NCBI GenBank assembly: GCA_029863825.1
Contig: JAOTUP010000062.1
Span: 1-8,075 of the forward strand
Length of the DNA: 8,075 nucleotides
Direction of reading: 5' to 3'
Source: Acidobacteriota bacterium
GTDB taxonomy: Bacteria; Acidobacteriota; Thermoanaerobaculia; Multivoradales; JAHEKO01
Made by a program: the position numbers and the translations under genes
In this document: positions 1-6,169 of the stretch, in pieces
Layout: each line of letters starts with the position of its first letter
Numbering within the stretch: the stretch's first letter is position 1
Notes under the pieces: model-generated
Seen by the model: only the letters and a program-made list of their open reading frames with translations
The model's database searches: none
Told to the model about the DNA's origin: nothing

Positions 1-2438
1 GCTACTTCTCCTTCGCGGCCGTGCTCCTCCAACGCCTCCTGCGCCTGTCGGTAGTACTCGAGGGCGCGCGGATAATGACCGGCGGTCATAGCGACTGTTC
101 CGAGTGCGGACAATGACATTCCGATTGGGTGCAGCAGGTTCTGGCGGCGACGCTCTTCCAAGGCCTCTTCGTGATGTTGCATCGCCGCGTCGAGTCGACC
201 CGTGCGCAAGGCGATGTTGCCGCGGAAGAAGTGGCATGTGGCAGCCAAGGCGCTGGAGCCGACTTCCCGAAACGCCTTCTGTAGGTTGCTGAACAGCTGC
301 TCGGCTTCCGAGAACCGGTTCTGTCGCAGGAAGAGCCGGCCGAGCTGAATCATCAGCAAGGCTTTCCGCCGGGCTTCGGTATTGGCTGCTGCTTTGAGAG
401 CCTCCTGAATCGTTGTTTCGGCTCTGGAGTACTTGCCGGCCTCCTGCTCCAGCTCGGCTTTGATCGTGGCAAGCGCGAGCAGCCTGCGTGGCTGCGATCG
501 GGCGAGCTCGATACCGTGAGCCAGATCCTCTTCGTATTTGTTGAGACAGCCCATTCGTCGCGCCAGTGGCAGCAGACGCCACAGGAGCTGCAGTTCGACC
601 TGTTCGTCGCCTTCGCGCGTGCGGACCAAGCGGAGCTCCTTTGTCAGGGCGTCGAGCAGCTCCTCGCGCGGCACCTTCGCGGCATAGGAGGTCTTGAACA
701 CCTGCATCAAGGGTTCGAGTGCCTCGGCGGTTCCGGCCAGCAATCGATAGGAGCGCCAGTGCGATTCGCCGGACTGCCCGCTCAGTGCCAGGAGTTCGCC
801 CAGCTGGTGACGAGCGATGAGGGCCGACTCTTCGGGAAAGCCGTGAGCGAGCGCTCTCGAGCTGACGGGTGAGACGATCCTCAGACCGTGCCCCCAGGGT
901 GAGTCTTCTTGACGGAGGATTCGCGCCTCGAGCAGGGCGTGTTCCCAGCCGGGCTCCAACCGGTCGCCGAAGAGCGAGGCGGCAGCCGCCAACTCCGATG
1001 CCGGTACGGCAACTTCAATCAGCGAAAGGAGTCGAACCGGAAGTGGCGCACCCAGGCGTCCGACCTCGGCCTCGACATGCCGCACGAAGCGATGAGAGGG
1101 CTGAAACTGAGTCGTTTCATCGCCGCCGAAGAAAAAGTTGCCGTAGACTCGGCGCAGGTACTTCTCGTGAATAAGGGCGAAAAGACCCTCCTCGAAGGCG
1201 AACGGGTACCCCTGGACCGAGTGAATGAAACGTCCTTTGACGGCGCTCGGGATAGACAGTCCCTCCGTGATCTGGCCGGTCAGCTGCGCCATTTCTTCCG
1301 CGTTCAAGGGTGGGACATCGAGGACCGGGAAGGGTTCCAGCTCCCGCGGCCAGGCGATGCCCCCGCGCCCGACCAGTACAACGCGGAATCTCAGACCGAG
1401 ATGACGCGACGTCAGCAGCGCTGAAACAAACTCGGTATCACTCTTGGTTGCTCGATGAAGGTCGTCGACGATCAGAAAGACGGGTGCGCTCTGGCTCGCT
1501 CCGAGATGGTCAAGGGCGGCCAGCGCCCGCTCGTTGAGCAGATTCTCGAACTTCGTTGGGTCACCTGAGCGTTTGCCCCCAAGCGCGTCGCGGACCTTGA
1601 CGCGGTCGATGCGTCCTGCGAGCTTGGGGTGAAGAGCATCGCGCTCCTGCTGTTCCGACGGCAGCAGAAGATGATGGATGACCTGCTCGGCAAGAGACGG
1701 CGTGGGTGTGCGCTCCGGCCGTACGCGAAGCCAGAGTCGAAGGGCTCGAACGGAGGAGAGATGCTCCCAAACCAGTCTCGTCTTGCCGCATCCGAGAGAA
1801 CCGGAAACGCGGGTGACGGATTCGGCGAGCAGACCGCTGAGACCAAGCTCCAGATGCGAGCGTGTGACGTATGGAGTCGCATGGCCAAAGACCTCTGGAT
1901 TGCGCCACGGCAGATGATCGAGGCGGGGTTCCCCCAAGCGCAACAATGAAACGGCCTTGCCGGATGGACCTTCGTACTCTGGAACCGATGCCAGCATCGG
2001 CGGATACTCGAGCATCGTGGCGGCCCGACCCGTGACGTAGATCCCGGGCCCAAGCTCCGGCGGCTGTCGCCGCAGATCGTCGAGCAGGAAATCGCCCAGC
2101 AGTTGAGCCGTCGTACCCTCTACGACCGCAACTCCGGGCAGGATGAGCGTCGAGAGCCCTTGCTCCCCTCCCGGCGCGCCCGCGTCACCCCAAGCCTCTT
2201 CCAACGTGCGCGCCCAGACGACGGCGGCATCGAAGACAGCTTCGTCACCGGCAGCGGGGACAACGATGAAAAGCCCGGAATCGAGACGGAATACGCCGGC
2301 GTGTCCCAACAGCAGGTCCGAGACGGCGTCAGGCAGCAGGTGCTCGCCGCCGCCGGGACCGACCAAGGCCATGCGAACGACTGCGGCCGGGACTCTTAGC
2401 TGCAGCGTGGGCATGGGCTGTCTTGCGCCATCAGTCAT
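1..2438 (-). CDS. STAND/AAA_16-type ATPase with degenerate cyclase-like N-terminus and C-terminal TPRs (partial, C-terminus off window)
   Basis: The minus strand is open from ATG at 2438 to the window edge: 812 codons without a stop. Seen: a Walker A motif GSLGCGKT at residues 213-220, a Walker B motif FLIVDDLH at about 321-328 in the style of AAA_16/STAND NTPases, and a following strand VVLVGRGG at about 353-360. From about residue 650 there are helical TPR-like repeats (for example RTGRLDAAMQHHEEAL and AGHYPRALEYYRQAQEAL). Residues about 15-170 resemble a class III adenylate cyclase fold in strand order and ending (RLDSGLFIVV, then GIYVTGRAATML, then AVSLLRLG), but the metal-binding aspartates are not evident, so I infer a degenerate non-catalytic domain. 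No membrane segment or signal peptide is seen. Cyclase-AAA-TPR proteins are usually cytoplasmic signalling or regulatory proteins. The start has only a weak upstream GGAAAG; a second ATG lies eight codons in. An output domain could lie in the missing C-terminus. ATPase call is firm; cyclase relation is tentative. Confidence 0.85.
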   Translation of the reverse strand, partial: MTDGARQPMPTLQLRVPAAVVRMALVGPGGGEHLLPDAVSDLLLGHAGVFRLDSGLFIVVPAAGDEAVFDAAVVWARTLEEAWGDAGAPGGEQGLSTLILPGVAVVEGTTAQLLGDFLLDDLRRQPPELGPGIYVTGRAATMLEYPPMLASVPEYEGPSGKAVSLLRLGEPRLDHLPWRNPEVFGHATPYVTRSHLELGLSGLLAESVTRVSGSLGCGKTRLVWEHLSSVRALRLWLRVRPERTPTPSLAEQVIHHLLLPSEQQERDALHPKLAGRIDRVKVRDALGGKRSGDPTKFENLLNERALAALDHLGASQSAPVFLIVDDLHRATKSDTEFVSALLTSRHLGLRFRVVLVGRGGIAWPRELEPFPVLDVPPLNAEEMAQLTGQITEGLSIPSAVKGRFIHSVQGYPFAFEEGLFALIHEKYLRRVYGNFFFGGDETTQFQPSHRFVRHVEAEVGRLGAPLPVRLLSLIEVAVPASELAAAASLFGDRLEPGWEHALLEARILRQEDSPWGHGLRIVSPVSSRALAHGFPEESALIARHQLGELLALSGQSGESHWRSYRLLAGTAEALEPLMQVFKTSYAAKVPREELLDALTKELRLVRTREGDEQVELQLLWRLLPLARRMGCLNKYEEDLAHGIELARSQPRRLLALATIKAELEQEAGKYSRAETTIQEALKAAANTEARRKALLMIQLGRLFLRQNRFSEAEQLFSNLQKAFREVGSSALAATCHFFRGNIALRTGRLDAAMQHHEEALEERRRQNLLHPIGMSLSALGTVAMTAGHYPRALEYYRQAQEALEEHGREGEV

Positions 2439-2475
2439 CAGACGGGTTCCACTTTCCGCCCGCAGGGCCGCGCAG

Positions 2476-2512
2476 TAGATTTCTGTCCCGTCGGGTGGGC
2501 AACATTAGATTT
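2476..2512. repeat. Direct repeat TAGATTT, copies 30 bases apart
   Basis: TAGATTT occurs at 2476-2482 and again at 2506-2512, start-to-start distance 30 bases, about three helical turns. A small palindrome CCCG-T-CGGG (2487-2495) lies between them. AT-rich heptamers are scarce in this GC-rich DNA, so a regulator-binding role is possible, but two copies of seven bases is weak evidence. Confidence 0.3.
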
Positions 2513-2553
2513 TAGTCGAGCGCGCCGATAGAATCGACAACTGGCCGGAAAGT

Positions 2554-2586
2554 CGGATGCGGGCGACCTGCCCGATTCTGCATCCG
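2554..2586 (+). promoter_or_regulatory. Branched stem-loop in the leader of the operon
   Basis: CGGATGC (2554-2560) pairs perfectly with GCATCCG (2580-2586), and directly inside it GGGC (2561-2564) pairs with GCCC (2570-2573) around a five-base loop. A six-base one-sided bulge (2574-2579) separates the two stems. A GU pair can extend the outer stem. It ends 17 bases before the Shine-Dalgarno sequence of the first operon gene and has no U-tract, so it is not a classical terminator. If transcription starts near 2541 it would form close to the 5' end of the mRNA, where it could stabilise the transcript or bind a protein. As DNA it could equally be an operator. Pairing is seen; function is inferred. 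Confidence 0.45.
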
Positions 2587-2603
2587 GATCCCTATTGCTC
2601 CCT

Positions 2604-2608
2604 GGAGG
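2604..2608 (+). promoter_or_regulatory. Ribosome binding site of the first operon gene
   Basis: GGAGG, extended to GGAGGAA, ends nine bases before the ATG at 2618. It is the strongest Shine-Dalgarno match in the window. It fixes this start over the in-frame ATG six codons later and supports the plus strand as the coding strand here. Confidence 0.8.
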
Positions 2609-2617
2609 AACGCGCAG

Positions 2618-3166
2618 ATGACGGCACGAAGTCTGATGAATCGACTGACCTATTTCACCATCGAAGACGAGAGCATGCTTGCAGAGGCCTTTGCGGAGAT
2701 CGACGAAGATGTCTTCGCAATCACCTACAAGGTGAGTGGCACTGAAGACGTCTTCGTGACGACCGCGGAGACGCGTGAGGCGATGGACCGCCATGACGTA
2801 CCCTACAACGTTCTCGCCGAAGAAGATGCCACCCGGATTGCTGTCTATCATTCGAATCTGTCTCGGGAGGAGCTCGGTGATTATGAAGAGCCGATCAAGG
2901 CTCTCGCTCTTGCCTACCGGGCCGTGGCTGTCGCCTGTGTCGGGATCAACGGTGAAACAGATCTGGGATTCGATTTGAGTGACGGTACTGATTTGTACAC
3001 GTATTTCACGGCGCCGGCCGGACACACCTTCATTTGGCGCGTGTTCAGGTCGCGAGACGAGGCGGTCGATTTTCTGACTAAGTTGACACTGGGCGATCGC
3101 GGCGCCGTGACCTGGGCAAAAGGGATCCCGCTGGCCTCCTCGGATGAGCTGGTGGGCTATCACTGA
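2618..3166 (+). CDS. Uncharacterised 182-aa acidic protein, first gene of the xseA operon
   Basis: I do not recognise this family. The 182-residue product is acidic, especially in residues 15-75, has a single cysteine, and shows no signal peptide, transmembrane segment, zinc motif or nucleotide-binding loop, so it is probably a soluble cytoplasmic protein. The predicted pattern is mixed alpha/beta, with a helix-rich stretch near residues 84-108 and aromatic strands near 125-142 (YTYF, FIWRVF). The start is well supported by GGAGG nine bases upstream. The stop lies two bases before the GTG of xseA, so the two are almost certainly co-transcribed and probably translationally coupled. Codon use has the G/C-rich third positions of its neighbours. 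A 281-codon frame lies antisense to it (3283 down to 2438) but lacks comparable support. A role with exonuclease VII is possible from position only. Confidence 0.8.
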   Translation: MTARSLMNRLTYFTIEDESMLAEAFAEIDEDVFAITYKVSGTEDVFVTTAETREAMDRHDVPYNVLAEEDATRIAVYHSNLSREELGDYEEPIKALALAYRAVAVACVGINGETDLGFDLSDGTDLYTYFTAPAGHTFIWRVFRSRDEAVDFLTKLTLGDRGAVTWAKGIPLASSDELVGYH

Positions 3167-3168
3167 GA

Positions 3169-4560
3169 GTGGCTCGTCGCGACGACTCAAGGTCCTTTCC
3201 GACGCTACCGTTTGACGAGTTGACCTATTCCGTTTCCGAGCTCTGCACCGAGGTGCGGGAGCTGGTACGTTCCGGGCCTCCACGTTGGGTCGTGGGTGAA
3301 GTCCAGCGTTGCAGGCGTAGCCGGGTGGGTCACCTCTATTTCGAGTTGGTGGAGAAGGGAGTCGAGGACGATGTCGTCGGCAAGCTGGAGGGTGTCATCT
3401 GGCGCCGCGATCTGCACGCCATCGAGCGTCGCCTGCGCGAGGTGGGGCAGGAGATCGGCGACGGGCTCGAGATGCGGTGCCGAGGCGATATCGATTTCTA
3501 TCCTCCCTTCGGCAGGCTACAGCTCGTTGTGCGCGAGGTCGACTCCGTCTTTCTGGCCGGACAACTGAGCCAAAGACGCCGGGAGACGATACGGGCTTTG
3601 GCCGCAGCTGGACTCCTGGAACGTAATAGAGCCTTGCGGCTTACGCAGATACCCCTGACACTGGCTCTGGTGACATCTGAAGGAAGCGCCGCCTACCACG
3701 ACTTTCTCTCGACCCTTGCCGAGAGCGGATTCCACTTCAAGGTCGTTCATCTTCATGCTGCAATGCAGGGTCGCCAGGCCGAGCGGGAGGTGGCTTCCGC
3801 CCTCGTAGTCGCAGGGAGGTTGCCGATCGAATGCACGGTGCTGATTCGAGGTGGCGGCTCACGAACCGACCTCGCGGCTTTCGACAGCCGGAACGTGGCG
3901 GAGACGATTGCACGCTCACCGGTTCCGGTGATCACGGGCCTCGGTCACGAGATTGATCTGGCGATTGCGGACCAGGTTGCCCACACGGCGACCAAGACGC
4001 CGACGCAAGCGGCCGAGTTTCTGGTACAGAGAGTGAGCGCGGCCGAGCGTCGGCTGGTCGATATCGGGAGAAGCATTCAGCGACAATGCGGCTTGCAGCT
4101 TGTCGCTGCCGCCAACACGGTCACGCGGGTGGAATCACAGCTGCGTCTCGGAACCTACCGCGTGCAATCCGAAAAGGAGAATCTGGGGCGATTGCGTGAA
4201 CTGCTCGGTCGGAGTGGCCGGCACCGAATCCGATTCGCCGGGAGCGCGCTTGCAGAGCGGCGAGCACGGCTGGCGGTCAGGGCTCCCCGAGTGCTCGGTC
4301 GGCGAGAGCGCGACGTCGAAAGCTCGATGCAGCGGGCTGTCACCGTCAGCCGCGGGAAGCTTCGCGAGGCGGCTCTCGCGATCGAGGGCCTGGCTCGCGT
4401 ATGCGTCCATTTGTCTCCCGAGCGGACGTTGGCGAGGGGATTCTCGGTAACACGAGATGCTCACGGTAAAGTCGTGGTCGCCGGGAACCAGGTGGAGATC
4501 GGGGAGAGGGTCCTCACCCAACTGGCTCGCGGCGGATTTGCGAGTCGCGTCGAGGAGTGA
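3169..4560 (+). CDS. xseA: Exodeoxyribonuclease VII large subunit
   Basis: XseA is the catalytic subunit of exonuclease VII, which with several XseB copies degrades single-stranded DNA from both ends to short oligonucleotides in repair and recombination. The 463-residue product is of usual length. Seen: an N-terminal OB-fold DNA-binding domain, about residues 18-125 (YSVSEL, RWVVGEV, GHLYFEL). The catalytic domain, about 130-290, has VTSEGSAAYHDF (168-179), the signature IRGGGSRTDLAAFDS (226-240) and GLGHEIDLAIAD (257-268). R227, H260 and D263 match the family's conserved catalytic-region residues. A long arginine-rich helical region (about 290-410) fits the coiled coil that binds XseB. The C-terminal LSPERTLARGFSVTRD (415-430) is typical. 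The GTG start two bases after the upstream stop implies coupling; the Shine-Dalgarno is weak. Nothing key is missing. Confidence 0.96.
   Translation: MARRDDSRSFPTLPFDELTYSVSELCTEVRELVRSGPPRWVVGEVQRCRRSRVGHLYFELVEKGVEDDVVGKLEGVIWRRDLHAIERRLREVGQEIGDGLEMRCRGDIDFYPPFGRLQLVVREVDSVFLAGQLSQRRRETIRALAAAGLLERNRALRLTQIPLTLALVTSEGSAAYHDFLSTLAESGFHFKVVHLHAAMQGRQAEREVASALVVAGRLPIECTVLIRGGGSRTDLAAFDSRNVAETIARSPVPVITGLGHEIDLAIADQVAHTATKTPTQAAEFLVQRVSAAERRLVDIGRSIQRQCGLQLVAAANTVTRVESQLRLGTYRVQSEKENLGRLRELLGRSGRHRIRFAGSALAERRARLAVRAPRVLGRRERDVESSMQRAVTVSRGKLREAALAIEGLARVCVHLSPERTLARGFSVTRDAHGKVVVAGNQVEIGERVLTQLARGGFASRVEE
4553..4557 (+). promoter_or_regulatory. Ribosome binding site of xseB inside the xseA end
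   Basis: AGGAG in the last xseA codons ends nine bases before the xseB ATG. Initiation of the small subunit is thus placed where ribosomes finish the large subunit, which suits the high XseB:XseA ratio of the enzyme. Confidence 0.7.
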
Positions 4561-4566
4561 TTCCTG

Positions 4567-4830
4567 ATGGTGAAAAAGAACGAGGATGAGCCGAAGTTCG
4601 GCGAAGCGGTAAGCGAGCTGGAGGAGATCTTGCGGCGGATCGAGGGCGAAGAGATCGACATCGACGAGCTCGCCGCGGAGTTGAAGAAAGCGTCACACTT
4701 GCTCGAGCTCTGTCGCAGCAAGATTCGCAGAGCCGAGATCGAGGTCACACAGATCGTGCAGACGCTCGATAGCGAGACTCTCGAAGCGAACGAGGAGGCG
4801 ATCAGTCCGGAGGACGACGAATCGTCGTAG
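4567..4830 (+). CDS. xseB: Exodeoxyribonuclease VII small subunit
   Basis: XseB is the non-catalytic small subunit that wraps the XseA coiled coil and is needed for active exonuclease VII. The 87-residue product has the family core: FGEAVSELEEILRRIEGEE (residues 11-29) forms the first helix, followed by IDIDELAAELKKASHLLE (30-47) and a second charged helix through about residue 66. Length is normal for the family (roughly 70-90). The last 20 or so residues form an acidic tail rich in D, E and S that lies outside the core and is probably disordered. The gene starts six bases after the xseA stop with a good Shine-Dalgarno sequence. Together with xseA it makes a complete enzyme. Confidence 0.95.
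   Translation: MVKKNEDEPKFGEAVSELEEILRRIEGEEIDIDELAAELKKASHLLELCRSKIRRAEIEVTQIVQTLDSETLEANEEAISPEDDESS
4814..4828. repeat. Perfect 15-base inverted repeat at the xseB end
   Basis: ACGACGA (4814-4820) and TCGTCGT (4822-4828) form a perfect inverted repeat around one central base, spanning the last xseB codons and ending seven bases before the rhomboid ATG at 4836. As RNA it could fold with a three-base loop and six pairs next to that start. It may be a by-product of the DDESS coding run. No U-tract follows, so it is not a terminator. Confidence 0.4.
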
Positions 4831-4835
4831 CGAAG

Positions 4836-5690
4836 ATGTTTGGGCGTCAGACAAGTGGCTCGGCGGTCTGTCCCTCCTGCGGCAAGCTGGTCGGCATCAA
4901 CGAAGCGCGGTGCTGGAATTGCGGCCGGGCCAATCCTGGGATGTGGGGCTTTGGCCGAGTTCTCCGCCGTTTCGGGGAGAACTTCGGATCCACCGACATC
5001 ATCCTCTGGGGGTGCGGGACTCTCTACGTCATCAGCTTGCTGCTCGACCTGTCCGGCATCCGCTTCGACAACCTTCTCGCGTTTCTAGCGCCGAGTGGAC
5101 GCAGCCTCCTTGCGCTCGGCGCCAGCGGAGCACTGCCGGTTCTGGGAGACGGTGCATGGTGGACGCTGTTGTCCGCGGGCTGGCTTCACGGTGGTCTGCT
5201 TCACATCCTGTTCAACATGTTGTGGGTGAGGCAGCTGGGACCGGTGACGACGGCACTTTACGGACCGGGGCGAATGCTGCTGATCTATCTTGTGTCGTCG
5301 GCCGCCGGCTTCGCAGCCAGCGCTTTCGGCGGCGTCTTCTTGTCGTGGCTGGCGTTTATCATGGGTGGACACCCATACAGCATCAGCGTCGGTGCCTCAG
5401 CTGCCGTCTTCGGTCTGCTCGGTGCCATGGTGTATGCAGAGCGTCGCGGCGTGGTTTCGCACCTCGGGCGTCAAGCCTGGGGCTATGCCATCGCTCTTTT
5501 CGTCTTCGGGCTCGTGCTTCCGGGTGTCGACAACTGGGCCCACCTTGGCGGCTTTTTGGGCGGCTACGGTCTCGGCAAGTTGCTGGATCCGGCGCGACCG
5601 GAGAGGCCTGATCATCTGCTGATGGCAGTGGCGCTCCTCGTGATGACGGCGGTGGCGATCATCGCCTCGTTCGCCCGGGTTGCCCTGTGA
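4836..5690 (+). CDS. Rhomboid-family intramembrane serine protease with N-terminal zinc ribbon
   Basis: Rhomboids cleave transmembrane segments of substrate proteins inside the membrane using a serine-histidine dyad. Seen: the catalytic serine motif GASAAVFG with S188, the partner histidine in NWAHLGGFLGG (H236), and the supporting motif HGGLLHILFNM with H118, H123 and N127. About seven hydrophobic segments are visible, near residues 54-71, 118-134, 146-172, 184-199, 213-230, 232-250 and 260-281, fitting a bacterial 6+1 rhomboid. The loop before TM2 has a tryptophan pair followed by threonine (AWWTLL), where many rhomboids have WR. A soluble N-terminus carries CPSC and CWNC (C12, C15, C26, C29), a likely zinc ribbon, perhaps for binding a partner or substrate. 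All catalytic residues are present, so activity is expected; the substrate is unknown. The start lies five bases after xseB with little Shine-Dalgarno, suggesting coupling. Confidence 0.93.
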   Translation: MFGRQTSGSAVCPSCGKLVGINEARCWNCGRANPGMWGFGRVLRRFGENFGSTDIILWGCGTLYVISLLLDLSGIRFDNLLAFLAPSGRSLLALGASGALPVLGDGAWWTLLSAGWLHGGLLHILFNMLWVRQLGPVTTALYGPGRMLLIYLVSSAAGFAASAFGGVFLSWLAFIMGGHPYSISVGASAAVFGLLGAMVYAERRGVVSHLGRQAWGYAIALFVFGLVLPGVDNWAHLGGFLGGYGLGKLLDPARPERPDHLLMAVALLVMTAVAIIASFARVAL

Positions 5691-6169
5691 GCAGCGGTTC
5701 GCTTCCCCAATGCCGGCCTTCCCTTCACATCTCGGGCGACCAGCTGTCCGTGGTGCGACGGCACGCTGAGGTCGACTATCCCGAGGAGTGCTGTGGCGTT
5801 CTGGTCGGGGTGCGTCATGACGGCGTGACGCGAGTTACTGCTGTCGTAGAGACGCCGAATCGCAGCCGGGCGCGGACCGGCAAGCGCTATGAGATCTCGC
5901 CGCGTGATCTCCTGGGGGCGATGCTGGACGCGCGCGCCAGAGGTGAGGATGTTGTCGGCTATTACCATTCACATCCCGACGGTCGGGCTCGCCCGAGTGA
6001 CGTCGACAGAGGAGAAGCGTGGCGCGGGGTGAGCTATCTGATCGTCGCAGTGCGAGAGGGGACAGCTGGAGAGATCCGCAGTTGGCGCTTTGCCGAGCGG
6101 TCGGTCGACGAAGAAGCGATTGTGAGCGTCGGCCCTGAGCACACAGGGTGTGGGGAGACTGAGCGGTGA
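5687..6169 (+). CDS. JAMM/MPN+ metallopeptidase, M67 family (Mec+/QbsD-like)
   Basis: This 160-residue protein carries the zinc JAMM motif complete: HSH at 94-96, seven residues, S104, two residues, D107. The upstream catalytic glutamate lies in YPEECCGVLVG and is most likely E34 by comparison with the usual P-x-E-x-C-G pattern. Bacterial stand-alone M67 proteins of this size typically trim residues from the C-terminus of small ubiquitin-fold sulfur carriers, exposing the Gly-Gly end for adenylation and thiocarboxylation; Mycobacterium Mec+ also releases cysteine from CysO. The adjacent E1-rhodanese gene supports this role. No signal peptide is visible, so it should be cytoplasmic. The GTG start overlaps the rhomboid stop as GTGA, with no clear Shine-Dalgarno, implying translational coupling. 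The conserved domain begins at about residue 13, so little else could be the start. No carrier gene is seen here, so the substrate is inferred. Confidence 0.92.
   Translation: MSSGSLPQCRPSLHISGDQLSVVRRHAEVDYPEECCGVLVGVRHDGVTRVTAVVETPNRSRARTGKRYEISPRDLLGAMLDARARGEDVVGYYHSHPDGRARPSDVDRGEAWRGVSYLIVAVREGTAGEIRSWRFAERSVDEEAIVSVGPEHTGCGETER
6152..6157 (+). promoter_or_regulatory. Ribosome binding site deciding the moeB/moeZ-like GTG start
   Basis: GGGGAG ends eight bases before the GTG at 6166, which itself overlaps the preceding stop as GTGA. It supports the GTG over any later start and suggests independent as well as coupled initiation. Confidence 0.65.

Larger units (their letters stand above)
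2439..2617. promoter_or_regulatory. Divergent intergenic control region
   Basis: These 179 bases separate the divergent ATPase gene and the seven-gene operon, so promoters for both must lie here or within the flanking genes. The only AT-rich patch is about 2500-2540. For the plus strand, TAGAAT at 2529-2534 is a fair -10 box with a poor -35 (TTAGAT, 2505-2510) 18 bases upstream. For the minus strand, TAAAAT (2514 down to 2509) is a possible -10, with TTGTCG (2540 down to 2535) a -35 at an over-long 20-base spacing. If both are used, the promoters overlap and would exclude each other. Short inverted repeats sit on the plus -10: CGAT-AGA-ATCG at 2526-2536, and GTCGA-N14-TCGAC at 2515-2538. These could be operator half-sites but are short enough to arise by chance. 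Assigned by eye to a sigma-70-like consensus. Confidence 0.4.

Noticed and set aside
516..1424. Plus-strand frames (516-872, 869-1174, 909-1424) that look gene-sized
   Set aside because: They lie antisense to the uninterrupted 812-codon ATPase frame, which has Walker motifs and TPRs; their products resemble no family.
1472..2399. Further frames in 1472-2399 on both strands
   Set aside because: Off-frame or antisense shadows of the ATPase gene in high-GC DNA, arginine/serine/proline-rich and without motifs.
1..2438. The STAND-like ATPase as an Avs-type antiphage sensor
   Set aside because: It lacks a visible N-terminal nuclease or other effector; the cyclase-like N-terminus and TPRs fit a signalling regulator better. 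The unseen C-terminus leaves this open but unsupported.
2438..3283. A 281-codon minus-strand frame opposite the 182-aa gene and the start of xseA
   Set aside because: It is antisense to a plus-strand gene with a strong ribosome binding site and tight coupling to xseA, crosses the intergenic region, and its product is arginine- and proline-rich shadow-like sequence with no recognisable motif.
4814..4828. Inverted repeat as an intrinsic terminator of xseAB
   Set aside because: A one-base centre, no U-tract, and a rhomboid start only seven bases later argue against termination.
4910..5611. A 233-codon frame inside the rhomboid gene
   Set aside because: Same strand but another frame; the rhomboid frame carries the catalytic Ser, His and membrane segments, whereas this product is arginine-rich with no membrane pattern.
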